From Streptomyces roseifaciens (lineage in GTDB: Bacteria; Actinomycetota; Actinomycetes; Streptomycetales; Streptomycetaceae), in NCBI RefSeq assembly GCF_001445655.1, contig NZ_LNBE01000004.1, positions 2,987,218 through 3,051,217 on the forward strand: a stretch of 64,000 nucleotides of DNA, given 5' to 3'. Below the pieces are notes generated by a model. It was not told the DNA's origin, did no database searches, and saw only the letters and a list, made by a program, of their open reading frames with translations. Made by a program: the position numbers and the translations under genes. The number at the start of each line of letters is the position of its first letter. Position 1 is the stretch's first letter. Below, in pieces: positions 37,501 to 45,027 of this stretch.

Positions 37501-37765
37501 CCCAGGTGTCGACCTGCTCCTTCACGTGCAGGCCACCGACCACGACGGCCACGATCACGGGGATCATGAGGATCGCGTTCAGCTTGACGGGCACCCGCCA
37601 GTTGCGGGGGGAGAACCGGCCGCCCGAGCCCCCGGAGGGAGCCGGGGTTTCGGGCACGCTCGAAGCAGGGGAAGGCGAAGGCGGCACCGCTCCGCGCGAC
37701 GGCGGGGTGAAGTTGCCCCGCTCGTCCTGCGTCTGCTGTGCGGCGCCCGTCTTTCTGCGCGTCAC
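34544..37765 (-). CDS. cvnA: conservon sensor histidine-kinase-like protein CvnA, conservon 1
   Basis: A 1073-residue membrane sensor. Order: cytoplasmic Pro/Ser-rich N-terminus, helix 1 (LNAILMIPVIVAVVVGGL), an external nitrate/nitrite-sensing-like (NIT) helical domain, helix 2 (NGSVMVVALLLAFFVAGM), HAMP, a LDHLATRMRRNGENLLVLAGEEPGRRW dimer segment, and a HATPase domain with N box ELLENATTFSSP and G box DKGIG. The last 400 residues are Gln/Tyr/Pro-rich and carry a run of GYxEQ-like pentapeptides. GTG 37765. First gene of conservon 1; cvnB follows at once. Confidence 0.95.
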   Translation of the reverse strand: MTRRKTGAAQQTQDERGNFTPPSRGAVPPSPSPASSVPETPAPSGGSGGRFSPRNWRVPVKLNAILMIPVIVAVVVGGLHVKEQVDTWEQAKDAANTARVVRAAATYAHAVIDERDLTAQPLLQNNPDDPVIKKTRDATDAARAEFDKTVKDMPDTAGLRRRMKLFREAEGTLPKLRKAAYTPAMTGVQTEDGYGAIQRPLMAFANELGSGLGNDNVVSYGRMVYAVSLAKAAESLERSIGTHLLVKPAKDPKEQQLQRTSFSSYYFLEYIARAEYDASGTEDDISRLNDAIATKAKSSEQEKIANAIMAGKTKEQLETAGITAAGWQDAATAKFDAYRSVEVHLTDKAVDEAEKISSDAQRDAILNGSVMVVALLLAFFVAGMMARSMSRSMRRLRRAAFDVAEQRLPALVDQLSRTDPGRVDTRVQPIPITTRDEIGEVARAFDQVHREAVRLAAEQALLRGNVNAIFTNLSRRNQSLIEGQLTLITELEEHEADPDQLENLFRLDHLATRMRRNGENLLVLAGEEPGRRWDQPVPLVDVLRAASSEVEAYERIELSGVPDAEIHGLAVTDLVHLLAELLENATTFSSPHTKVRVTATRLPDGRVMVEIHDKGIGLTAEDFADINHKLANPPTVDATISQRMGLFVVGRLATRHGIRVQLRPSGEQAGTTSLVMLPDRITHGGGGEDELSGDDFTVSQMVPGQQQAGPGGQAGAVAGAGAAAGAMGRMRTAAELGFDDSRYEQPQQGAPGATLDPVNRSRLREERRAALEAAADSRPLFRDEVPQQHEQQQPAYDQQQYDQQGPHRTEEFPALPEQPYEQSYEQQQPQHGYPDSGYAEQGYADQGYSEQGYTEAGYPQQQAYAEPEVPTRNDVWQQPGAYQDGGPQGYGADSESLPPADTAQPERVEFDRPGPSTSGSHSLTGSGLPRRATQWQQSESVEEAVGAGEPEQPQQDLQQPHEGESPDWRSENDERWHRAEQLRDPKAGGVTPSGLPRRVPKANLIEGKAAQTPQGGSQISRAPEDIRGRLSNLRRGVQQGRTVGTDSGSATTHEQHEQHDQGFGPGGTYDQER
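35191..35283 (-). repeat. 15-bp coding repeats (GY-x-x-Q pentapeptides) in cvnA 1
   Basis: About six degenerate 15-bp units encode SGYAEQ-GYADQ-GYSEQ-GYTEA-GYPQQ in the disordered tail. Repeat number is probably variable between strains. Confidence 0.75.
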
Positions 37766-37839
37766 TCGACCAACAACCTCTCGGCGTCGGCACCCGGGTT
37801 GTGTGCCGTTTTTCGGCTGAGCCGTTACTGCTCAGTTCC

Positions 37840-37853
37840 TGGAATTCCAGCAC
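37840..37853. promoter_or_regulatory. shared conservon box TGGAATTCCAGCAC, copy 1
   Basis: This 14-mer, containing the perfect palindrome TGGAATTCCA, occurs here 75 bases upstream of cvnA 1 and again at 43493 upstream of cvnA 2. The surrounding sequences are otherwise unlike, so it is a candidate common operator or promoter element. Confidence 0.6.
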
Positions 37854-37963
37854 GTCGGGGGTGCGCATTCCAAACAGCGGGGGCTCCCGCCAGGCCACTC
37901 GATTTGCCCGACATAAAACGGGCATTAAGAGCGAGCGGCGCCAAATGGCGGGCGAAATGTGCG

Positions 37964-38015
37964 CAGAGTGAAGTCGACCGAACGCGGTGGGTTGCCGCGT
38001 CCGGTCGATTCTCTG
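37964..38015. terminator. inverted repeat between conservons
   Basis: TCGACCGAACGCGG (37974-37987) pairs with CCGCGTCCGGTCGA (37995-38008) with one mismatch; CAGAG/CTCTG extend the stem on the outside. It may terminate the conservon 2 transcript, though it lies 170 bases beyond cvnD 2, or act in the conservon 1 control region. Confidence 0.5.
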
Positions 38016-38183
38016 TCGAAACGTTATGAACTCTGCGTCGGGTCGTGTCCAATGCCACAGCCCCTCCGTAACGTTTCACGCGACGATCTGGGCGATGCGG
38101 AAGTTGTCGGCGAAGAGCAGACAAAGGGCCGGTGGAGAACCGGCGGAGAACCGACGAAAAGCTGACGAAGAGCTGACGAAGAG

Positions 38184-38780
38184 TTACTTCAGCCGGGCCA
38201 TCAGGGCGTGCTCGACCAGGGTGATCAGCGCGCTCTTCGCCTCGCCGCGGTGGCGGGCGTCGGTCGTGATGATCGGCGTGTCCGGCCCGATCTGCAGCGC
38301 TTCGCGGACCTCTTCGGGGGCATAGGGCTGGTGTCCGTCGAAGCCGTTGAGGGCGATGACGAAGGGCAGGCCGCTGTTCTCGAAGTAGTCGACGGCGGGG
38401 AAGCAGTCGGCGAGACGGCGGGTGTCCACGAGGACGACGGCGCCGATGGCGCCGCGGACCAGGTCGTCCCACATGAACCAGAAGCGGTCCTGGCCCGGCG
38501 TACCGAAGAGATACAGGATGAGATCGTCATCCAGGGTGATACGGCCGAAATCCATCGCCACGGTGGTCGTGGTCTTGTCCTGAACGTGGCTCAGATCGTC
38601 GATGCCCGCCGAGGCGGACGTCATGACGGCTTCGGTCCGCAGCGGACTGATTTCCGAGACCGCGCCGACGAACGTGGTCTTGCCCACGCCGAAGCCGCCC
38701 GCCACCACGATCTTCGCGGAGGTGGTGGAGCGGCCGGTGCCGCCGCCGGCGACGCCTCCGCTAGAGCTTCCGAAGTCCAC
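38184..38780 (-). CDS. cvnD: conservon GTPase (CvnD), conservon 2
   Basis: A 198-residue Ras/MglA-like GTPase with P-loop GGFGVGKTTFVGAV, TVAMDFGRITLDDD, LFGTPGQDRFWFMWDD and IALNGFDG. Compared with conservon 1 it has a Gly-rich insertion near the N-terminus (SSGGVAGGGTGRST). Overlaps cvnC by 20 bases. DNA 38335-38495 matches cvnD 1 with a single difference, while the gene ends differ more, again pointing to exchange between the two copies. Confidence 0.95.
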   Translation of the reverse strand: MDFGSSSGGVAGGGTGRSTTSAKIVVAGGFGVGKTTFVGAVSEISPLRTEAVMTSASAGIDDLSHVQDKTTTTVAMDFGRITLDDDLILYLFGTPGQDRFWFMWDDLVRGAIGAVVLVDTRRLADCFPAVDYFENSGLPFVIALNGFDGHQPYAPEEVREALQIGPDTPIITTDARHRGEAKSALITLVEHALMARLK

Positions 38781-39168
38781 TGAGCACCCTTTCGAGCAGT
38801 GTCACATCCGGCGTCCCGCCGGACTCGCCGCTGCCGCCCGGCTGGTGGATCGCCACCATGCCGGCCTCCGCCAGGTCCGCGACCAGAATGCGCGCCACAC
38901 CGAGCGGCATGTTCAGCAGTGCCGAGACCTCGGCGACCGACTTGACCTCGCGGCACAGGTGGCAGATCCGCTGGTGCTCGGGGAGCAGGCTCCCGAGCAC
39001 GGCCGGGTCGGCGGTGGAGCTGACCAGCGCCTCGATGGCGAGCTGGTAGCGCGGCCGGGTGCGGCCGCCCGTCATGGCGTAGGGGCGGATCAGCGGCTCT
39101 TCGCCTTCACTCCCGTACGGCGCGTGATGAGAGGCACCGTACGGGCCGGGCGAGGCGGGCGGGGTCAT
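38761..39168 (-). CDS. cvnC: conservon protein CvnC (DUF742), conservon 2
   Basis: A 135-residue DUF742 protein: EEPLIRPYAMTGGRTRPRYQLAIEALV, HQRICHLCREVKSVAEVSALLNMPLGVARILVADLAEAGMVAIHQPGG, VTLLERVLSGLRKL. It lacks the 40-residue Gln/Pro-rich N-terminal extension of the conservon 1 copy. Separated from cvnB by 104 bases and overlapping cvnD. Confidence 0.94.
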   Translation of the reverse strand: MTPPASPGPYGASHHAPYGSEGEEPLIRPYAMTGGRTRPRYQLAIEALVSSTADPAVLGSLLPEHQRICHLCREVKSVAEVSALLNMPLGVARILVADLAEAGMVAIHQPGGSGESGGTPDVTLLERVLSGLRKL

Positions 39169-39272
39169 GAATCCTCCGGACGGGACAGCAGGACTGGCAA
39201 TAATGCCGTCGAGCGCGGGCCGGTGGGGGGTTTTCGGCCGTACGGTCGGACGGGATCAGCAGGAAACATCGG

Positions 39273-39695
39273 TCAGTTCAGCAGGCTGCCCTGGAGCTCG
39301 GCGCGGAGGTCCGGGGTGAGGACGTTGCCCGCGCGGTCGACGAGGAGGGCCATCTCGTAGCCCACGAGGCCGATGTCGCACTCGGGGTGCGCCAGCACGG
39401 CCAGCGAGGAGCCGTCGGAGATGGACATGATGAAGAGGAAGCCTCGTTCCATCTCCACCACGGTCTGATTGACCGGACCGCCTTCGAAGATGCGGGAGGC
39501 ACCGGCGGTCAGCGAGGTCAGGCCGGAGGCCACGGCCGCCAGCTGGTCGGCGCGGTCCCTCGGGAACCCTTCGGACATCGCCAGAAGGAGTCCGTCGGCG
39601 GAGACCACGACGGTGTGGGACACCCCTGGGGTGTTCTCCACGAAACTGGTGATCAACCAGTTCAGGTTCTGCGCCGCCTGGCTCATCGGACTCAA
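39273..39695 (-). CDS. cvnB: conservon roadblock/LC7 protein CvnB, conservon 2
   Basis: A 140-residue roadblock/LC7 protein, identical in sequence to CvnB of conservon 1. The start is a TTG at 39695, directly abutting the cvnA stop, with AGGAG 6 bases before it; ATG 39686 (MSQAAQ) is the alternative. Translation is probably coupled to cvnA. Confidence 0.94.
   Translation of the reverse strand: MSPMSQAAQNLNWLITSFVENTPGVSHTVVVSADGLLLAMSEGFPRDRADQLAAVASGLTSLTAGASRIFEGGPVNQTVVEMERGFLFIMSISDGSSLAVLAHPECDIGLVGYEMALLVDRAGNVLTPDLRAELQGSLLN
39298..39689. repeat. 392-bp tract identical to 34145-34536
   Basis: Second copy of the identical block within cvnB, same orientation, 5153 bases from the first. 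Flanking bases differ on both sides. Confidence 0.93.
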
Positions 39696-42600
39696 CTAAC
39701 GCTCCTGCTGGTAATTGGTGGGGTCAACGGTGTGGTTGCCCGTGGTCGAGGTGTTGCCGGCCTGACGCCCCTGCTGGATGCCCCGGCGGAGGTTGGTCAG
39801 ACGGCCGCGCACGTCGTCGGGTGCACGCGAGACCTGCGGGCCGACCTGCTGGATCGGCTGCGTCGCCTGCGCGGCGCCCTCGACGAGGTTCGCCTTGGGG
39901 ACGCGGCGCGGCAGCCCGGAAGCGGTCTTGCCGCCCGCGGAGGGCTCGCGGACCTGCTCGGCCCGGCGCCACGTCTCGTCGTTGGGGGACTGGCGCCAGT
40001 TGTCGGCCGGGGCCTGCTGGGGCTGCTGGGCCTGAGGCGCCTGGCGGGTCTGCGGGACCGGACGGGCCTGCGACGGCCGGGTCGGCCGGCCGGCCTGCGG
40101 GGCCCGGGGGACCGCGCCCAGCGGACCGCGCTCCGGGTCCTGGAGGGACTGGCGCGGCCGGCGCTTCGGCAGGTTCTGACCGGAGGGCGCGTCAGGGGTC
40201 TGCTCCGGCGCGGCCTCACCCTCGCCGGCGGCACCGCGGAACCAGTTGGACTCCAGCTCCTCGAACAGCGGCGAGCTGTGCCCGGACTCACGGAGAGCCG
40301 GCTGGGCGAACTGACCGGTGGTGCTGGTCAGCGGGTCGTCGTCGAGCTCCGGGCGGGCGTACTGGCCGGACGTGCTGCCGGGTGCCTCGCCGAGGGCGGG
40401 GCGGTCGTACTGGCCGGAGGTGCTGTTCGGCGTGTCGCCCTGCACGGGGCGGGTGAACTGACCGGAGGTGCTGTTCGGGGCGTCGCCCTGCGCGGGGCGG
40501 GCGAACTGGCCGGACGTGCTGTTCGGCGCGTCGCCCTGCACGGGGCGGGCGAACTGGCCCGACGTGCTGTTCGGCGCGTCACCGTGCTGCGGCCGGTCGA
40601 ACCCGCCCGCGGTGCCCCGGGACTCCGGAGCCGACCCGATCGCCGGGAACTCGGCGGTGTCGCCAGGCCCGGCGCTCGGCAGCGCGGGGCGCGAGGCGGG
40701 GAACTGACCCGTGCTCTCGACGTCCTCGTGGCCGCGCGGGCTGTCCTGCGCGGAGCGCGCGGAGCCGCTGTCGGCCACGGGCCAGTCGTCCACGGGGGCG
40801 GCGGGCGCCTTCGGGGCCTGGGGCGCGGCAGCGGGCTGCTCGCTGCCCCAGCTCGGGGCCTGGCGGGCCGGAAGCTCGCCGGCACCGTTGCCACGGCCGG
40901 GCTGACCGGGCTGACCGGGCTTGCCGGGCTGCTGCTGCCGGCCGCGGCCGCCGCCCTTGCCCGCCTGGGGCGGGGGCGGCACGGCGGCGGGGCCGCCGTT
41001 GCCACGGGTGGGCAGCGCGGGGCGGCCGCCGGGGCCCTGGGCGGGCGCACGGTCCGCACCGCCGCGCGGCGCGGTGTCGAAGAGGCTGCCCGCGGCGGGG
41101 TTGGCACCGCCGCCGGGAGCCGGGGCGGGACGCGTCGGCAGACCGCTGTCGGTCGCACCCTGGCGCGGGGGCAGCGCGGGGCGCTGCTGGCCGGCGGCCG
41201 GGGGCACCTGACGGCGCGGCGCGGAGCCCGCGACGCCGGGGTTGCCGCCCGGGGCGCCGGGCGCACCGGTGCCGCCGGCCGGGGGCACGGCGCCGGGCAT
41301 CGGCTTCTTGCCGCCCTGGGCGACGTCCACCGGCAGCATGACGAGCGCGGTCGTACCGCCCGAGTCGGACGGACGGAGCTGGATGCGGATGCCGTGTCGC
41401 AGGGACAGGCGGCCGACCACGAACAGACCCATGCGGCGCGAGACCGAGACGTCCACGGTCGGCGGGCTGGCGAGCCGCTCGTTGATCGCGGCCAGGTCCT
41501 CCTGGGAGAGGCCGATGCCGGTGTCGTGGATCTCGACCAGCACCCGGCCGTCGGGCAGCGCGTGACCGGTGACCTTGACCTTGGTCTGCGGCGAGGAGAA
41601 CGAGGTCGCGTTCTCGAGGAGCTCGGCGAGGAGGTGCACGAGGTCGTTGACGACGCGGCCGGCGACCTCGGTCGGCGGCACGCCGCTCAGCTCGATGCGC
41701 TCGTACTGCTCCACCTCGGACGCGGCGGCACGGAGCACGTCGACGAGCGGGACGGGGCGGGTCCACCGGCGGCCCGGCTCCTCGCCCGCGAGGACGAGGA
41801 GGTTTTCGCCGTTACGGCGCATGCGGGTCGCGAGGTGGTCGAGCTTGAACAGCGAGGACAGCTGGTCCGGGTCGGCCTCGCGGCTCTCGAGCTCGGAGAT
41901 GAGCGAGAGCTGACGCTGGATGAGGCCCTGGCTCCGGCGCGAGAGGTTGGTGAACATCGCGTTGACGTTGCCCCGCAGAAGGGCCTGCTCGGCGGCGAGG
42001 CGGACGGCCTCGCGGTGCACGTCGTCGAAGGCCGCGGCCACCTTGCCGATCTCGTCGCGGCTGTGCACGCCGACGGACTCCACGGACGTGTCGACGTCCT
42101 GCGGGTCGGTCTCGGACAGCTGCTTGACGAGCTCGGGGAGGCGGTCCTGGGCGACCCTCTGCGCGGTGTCCTGCAGACGGCGCAGCGAGCGCACCATGGA
42201 GCGGGCCACGACGAAGGCGCCGACGAGCGAGATGCCCAGAACGAGGATGATCAGAACACCGTTGAGGATCGCGTCCTGCTGGGCGTCCTCACGCAGCTCG
42301 AGGGCCTTCTGCTCCATCTGGGAGAGCAGGGTCTGCTCGATCTTGGACATCTCGCCGAGCTTGACCGACGCCAGGTCGTACCAGTCCTTGTAGGACCTCG
42401 GCTCGCTCTTGAGGCCGTCCGGCTTGCTGAGGACGCGGTCGGTGTAGGTCTTGGCGGTCGTGATGTCCGCGTTGCCGCCGTTGATCGCCTGCAGCAGCTG
42501 CTGGGAGTCGCCGCCGCGGATGGCGATGAAGCGGCGGATGGCCTCGTTCTCGGCCTCGTACGCCTCGTGGCCGTACTGCTGGTCGTTGCCGGAGAGGTAC

Positions 42601-43400
42601 GGGCCCTTCTTGTTGGCGAGGGCCGCACTGATCACGGCGCGCTGGATCGACGCGTACTCCTTGGCGGCGGAGAACGTCGCCAGCGCACGCGTGCTGGTGA
42701 TCATTTCGGGGTTGCTGGTCGCCTGGGCCATGTCCTGCGACAGCGAGAGCAGCGAGTTGATCAGACCGTCGTAGTTGTTGACGGTCCGGGCGATGTACTC
42801 GGGCTCGTTCTGGTAGGCGTTCTTGCGGACGTCCTGGATCTTCTTCAGCTGCCGGCTGATGTCGACCAGGGTGGTCTGCACACCGACCATCGTCGGGTCG
42901 GTCGGCTTCACGCCCTGGGTGGCCCCGGTGAAGGCGTTGATCGCCTGGTTGGTCTTCTCCCGCGACGCGGTGACCCCGTCGTCGTCGGTCAGGCCCCGGG
43001 CCAGCGGTCCGGCGGACTTGTCGCGCTCCTCCTGGAGCGCGTTGGCCAGGAGGGTCGCGCGACCGGTCATCTCCGTGAGGAGCTTCATGTGGTCGAGCTG
43101 CTCGACGTTGTTGAGCGCGTCGTTGATGCGCAGGCCACCCAGCGTCGTCGCGGCGACGACCGGCAGGGCCAGCAGGGATACGAGGCGGGTACTGATGCGC
43201 CAGTTGCGCAGGGCTATTCGTGAGCCGGGCCCAGCGGGCAGCTTGGCCTTGTTCGCCTTGGCCTTCGCCTTTGACGTGGCCTGCTGGCGGTCTGCGGAAC
43301 CGTCGCCCGCCGGCCCTTCGGCGGGCGTGCCGCGGTCGTTCGCACCGCGCGGCTCCGGCTCCGCCGCAGCGCTGCCATCCCTCTTGAAACGTCCCTGCAC
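39696..43400 (-). CDS. cvnA: conservon sensor histidine-kinase-like protein CvnA, conservon 2
   Basis: A 1234-residue membrane sensor with the same order as CvnA 1: charged Lys/Ala-rich N-terminus, helix 1 (RLVSLLALPVVAATTLGGLRI), NIT-like external domain, helix 2 (NGVLIILVLGISLVGAFVVA), HAMP, LDHLATRMRRNGENLLVLAGEEPGRRW, and HATPase (ELLENATSFSSP, DTGIGLS). The C-terminal 550 residues are Pro/Gly/Gln-rich and include a 16-residue tandem repeat (see 40303-40608). GTG 43400 is preferred; the frame is open to 43556. The C-terminal end ASGLPRRVPKANLVEG is shared with CvnA 1. Confidence 0.94.
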   Translation of the reverse strand: MQGRFKRDGSAAAEPEPRGANDRGTPAEGPAGDGSADRQQATSKAKAKANKAKLPAGPGSRIALRNWRISTRLVSLLALPVVAATTLGGLRINDALNNVEQLDHMKLLTEMTGRATLLANALQEERDKSAGPLARGLTDDDGVTASREKTNQAINAFTGATQGVKPTDPTMVGVQTTLVDISRQLKKIQDVRKNAYQNEPEYIARTVNNYDGLINSLLSLSQDMAQATSNPEMITSTRALATFSAAKEYASIQRAVISAALANKKGPYLSGNDQQYGHEAYEAENEAIRRFIAIRGGDSQQLLQAINGGNADITTAKTYTDRVLSKPDGLKSEPRSYKDWYDLASVKLGEMSKIEQTLLSQMEQKALELREDAQQDAILNGVLIILVLGISLVGAFVVARSMVRSLRRLQDTAQRVAQDRLPELVKQLSETDPQDVDTSVESVGVHSRDEIGKVAAAFDDVHREAVRLAAEQALLRGNVNAMFTNLSRRSQGLIQRQLSLISELESREADPDQLSSLFKLDHLATRMRRNGENLLVLAGEEPGRRWTRPVPLVDVLRAAASEVEQYERIELSGVPPTEVAGRVVNDLVHLLAELLENATSFSSPQTKVKVTGHALPDGRVLVEIHDTGIGLSQEDLAAINERLASPPTVDVSVSRRMGLFVVGRLSLRHGIRIQLRPSDSGGTTALVMLPVDVAQGGKKPMPGAVPPAGGTGAPGAPGGNPGVAGSAPRRQVPPAAGQQRPALPPRQGATDSGLPTRPAPAPGGGANPAAGSLFDTAPRGGADRAPAQGPGGRPALPTRGNGGPAAVPPPPQAGKGGGRGRQQQPGKPGQPGQPGRGNGAGELPARQAPSWGSEQPAAAPQAPKAPAAPVDDWPVADSGSARSAQDSPRGHEDVESTGQFPASRPALPSAGPGDTAEFPAIGSAPESRGTAGGFDRPQHGDAPNSTSGQFARPVQGDAPNSTSGQFARPAQGDAPNSTSGQFTRPVQGDTPNSTSGQYDRPALGEAPGSTSGQYARPELDDDPLTSTTGQFAQPALRESGHSSPLFEELESNWFRGAAGEGEAAPEQTPDAPSGQNLPKRRPRQSLQDPERGPLGAVPRAPQAGRPTRPSQARPVPQTRQAPQAQQPQQAPADNWRQSPNDETWRRAEQVREPSAGGKTASGLPRRVPKANLVEGAAQATQPIQQVGPQVSRAPDDVRGRLTNLRRGIQQGRQAGNTSTTGNHTVDPTNYQQER
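40303..40608 (-). repeat. 48-bp coding minisatellite (16-residue units) in cvnA 2
   Basis: About six tandem units of 48 bp encode variants of GDAPNSTSGQFARPVQ. The three central units are nearly identical; the outer ones drift (GEAPGSTSGQYARPEL, DDDPLTSTTGQFAQPA). Slippage or recombination would change the length without shifting the frame. Confidence 0.88.
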
Positions 43401-43492
43401 TAGCGTCGCAACCTCTGGACCAGGCGCCCCGCCGGTCGAAGGCGGGACGGTGTCGAGTCGTGGGGGGACCGCGGTTGCCCCCTGGCGGTCCG

Positions 43493-43506
43493 TGGAATTC
43501 CAGCAC
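43493..43506. promoter_or_regulatory. shared conservon box TGGAATTCCAGCAC, copy 2
   Basis: Identical 14-mer to 37840-37853, here 93 bases upstream of the cvnA 2 start. Only these two copies were noticed in the window. Confidence 0.6.
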
Positions 43507-43756
43507 AGTGCCAGATCTCCAACAAGGCCGGTGCGCCTCGCCCGCACCGGCATCACGCTCAGTGCCGGAAATCGTCACGGGGCGTAGAGGACCAGGGCCT
43601 TTATAAGGGGCATAGGCGGGCAAGTTAGCCGGTCGGCGAGGAGGGTCGTCCGGTGTCCCAGATTCCATGATCAGGAGCGGAACGTCAGGTTCAGCCCTGC
43701 AATGTCCGTTTCGTGAAAGCCGGAAGGCCGCCCGCTATGCGGCATTTTTCAGTGCT

Positions 43757-43776
43757 CTCGTGAGCAAACTCACAAG
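43757..43776. promoter_or_regulatory. inverted repeat CTCGTGAG / CTCACAAG
   Basis: Eight-base arms (one mismatch) around CAAA, about 120 bases upstream of the small gene at 43894. Could be an operator or part of a transcript leader; no factor assigned. Confidence 0.4.
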
Positions 43777-43893
43777 CAAGTCAGGACTTCTCCCGCGGAC
43801 GCGTGGGGATAGGCGCGCCTAGCCTGTTCCTTTACGCAGGCCGCGAGAACACCCCCCGCGCACCCAGCGCACCACGACACCGCGAGGCAGCAA

Positions 43894-44115
43894 GTGAAGA
43901 CCAGCACGACGAAGCTGACGTCCCGGAACGCGACCCCGAAGGCGAACCGGAAGACCGCCAACCCGCTCCGTACGACGCTCGTCCACCTCGAGGACGGCGC
44001 CTCCCTGCGGATCGCCGAGGCCGTCGCCCACGCCACCGAGCTGCCGCAGGTCACCGCGAACCCGCGCCGCACGGTGCTGATGACGGCGCCGGTCGTCGTC
44101 ATCCCCCAGGACTGA
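43894..44115 (+). CDS. small basic hypothetical protein, 73 residues
   Basis: GTG 43894 has GAGGCAG about 8 bases before it. The product begins with a Lys/Thr/Asn-rich stretch (MKTSTTKLTSRNATPKANRKTANP) and then a more ordinary segment (TTLVHLEDGASLRIAEAVAHATELPQV, then VVVIPQD). No family recognised. Lys and Asn content is high for this genome. It stands alone between conservon 2 (divergent) and the FAH gene, followed by a GC hairpin at 44128-44154. Confidence 0.6.
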   Translation: MKTSTTKLTSRNATPKANRKTANPLRTTLVHLEDGASLRIAEAVAHATELPQVTANPRRTVLMTAPVVVIPQD

Positions 44116-44244
44116 GCGCCGCTCCCACGGGGCCGGCCGCCCGGTCCGGCCCCGCGGATCCGTCGCGCACGGGCGGCCGGCGGCCCCCGCGATAGCCTGG
44201 GGTGTCAGACTCCGGCCGGATCAGATAAGGGGCAAAAGCTTCCC

Positions 44245-45027
44245 GTGCGCATCGCCAGGTTCTCCATCGACGGCAACGTCGGCTACGGCGTCGTGGAGGG
44301 GGATGCCGCCACAGAAGGCGGCCCCGTCCTCGACATCATCAAGGGCATCCCCTACGGCGACTTCGAGCGCTCCGGGACCAAGGTCCCGCTGGACAAGGTC
44401 CGCCTGCTCCCGCCCGTCCTGCCCAGCAAGGTCGTGGCCATCGGCCGTAACTACGCCGAGCACGCCGCGGAGCTGGGCAACGAGGTCGGCGACGTCCCCG
44501 TGGCCTTCCTCAAGCCCTCCACCTCGGTGATCGGCCCGGGCGGCGCCATCGAGTACCCCTCCTTCTCCAGCGAGCTGCACCACGAGGCCGAGCTGGCCGT
44601 GGTCATCGGCCGCATGTGCCGCGAGGTCCCCCGCGAGCGCGTGAAGGACGTCATCCTCGGCTACACCTGCGCCAACGACGTCACCGCGCGTGACGCCCAG
44701 CAGCGCGAGAAGCAGTGGGCCCGGGCGAAGGGCTTCGACACCTCCTGCCCGCTCGGCCCCTGGATCGAGACCGAGCTCGACCCGGCCGACCTCGGGATCA
44801 TGTGCACCGTCAACGGCGAACAGCGCCAGCTGGGCCGCACGAGCGACATGGTGCGCTCCATCGAGGACCTGATCGTCCACATCACCGAGGCGATGACGCT
44901 GCTCCCCGGCGACGTCGTCCTCACCGGCACCCCGGCCGGGGTCGGACCCCTGAACGTCGGCGACGAGGTCGCCGTCACCATCGAAGGCATCGGCACTCTC
45001 ACCAACAAGGTGATCAAGCGTGGCTAA
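44245..45027 (+). CDS. fumarylacetoacetate hydrolase (FAH) family protein
   Basis: A 260-residue metal-dependent hydrolase/isomerase. The FAH fold is shown by [15 protein letters not shown], the metal-binding E-x-E in [34 protein letters not shown] and [12 protein letters not shown]. Members cleave acylpyruvates or decarboxylate oxaloacetate; the exact substrate cannot be chosen. GTG 44245. Its last 8 bases overlap the start of gltX, a pairing that is conserved in streptomycetes from memory and suggests co-transcription. Confidence 0.92.
   Translation: MRIARFSIDGNVGYGVVEGDAATEGGPVLDIIKGIPYGDFERSGTKVPLDKVRLLPPVLPSKVVAIGRNYAEHAAELGNEVGDVPVAFLKPSTSVIGPGGAIEYPSFSSELHHEAELAVVIGRMCREVPRERVKDVILGYTCANDVTARDAQQREKQWARAKGFDTSCPLGPWIETELDPADLGIMCTVNGEQRQLGRTSDMVRSIEDLIVHITEAMTLLPGDVVLTGTPAGVGPLNVGDEVAVTIEGIGTLTNKVIKRG

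Larger units (their letters stand above)
37766..38183. other. 418-bp gap between the two conservons
   Basis: Contains the conservon 1 promoter side with the TGGAATTCCAGCAC element (37840-37853), then a long imperfect inverted repeat at 37964-38015. The stretch 37900-38160 is lower in G+C than the rest of the window. No gene was recognised in it. Confidence 0.6.
43401..43893. other. 493-bp divergent intergenic region upstream of conservon 2
   Basis: Holds the second TGGAATTCCAGCAC box (43493-43506), an A/T-richer patch TTTATAAGG near 43602, and an 8-bp inverted repeat at 43757-43776. TAGCCT at about 43819 could be the -10 of the small gene at 43894. No further gene recognised. Confidence 0.6.

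Noticed and set aside
40303..40608. Regular 48-bp repeats that could suggest a CRISPR array
   Set aside because: Units are directly adjacent, all within one long reading frame, with no unique spacers and no cas genes in the window.
39387..43223. Very long plus-strand frame opposite cvnA 2
   Set aside because: Antisense of a GC-rich, low-complexity tail; no domain recognised and no start signal.
33512..43400. Whole-conservon recent tandem duplication
   Set aside because: cvnA and cvnC copies are strongly diverged and have different repeats and tails; only patches in cvnB and cvnD are near-identical, which fits conversion between old paralogs.
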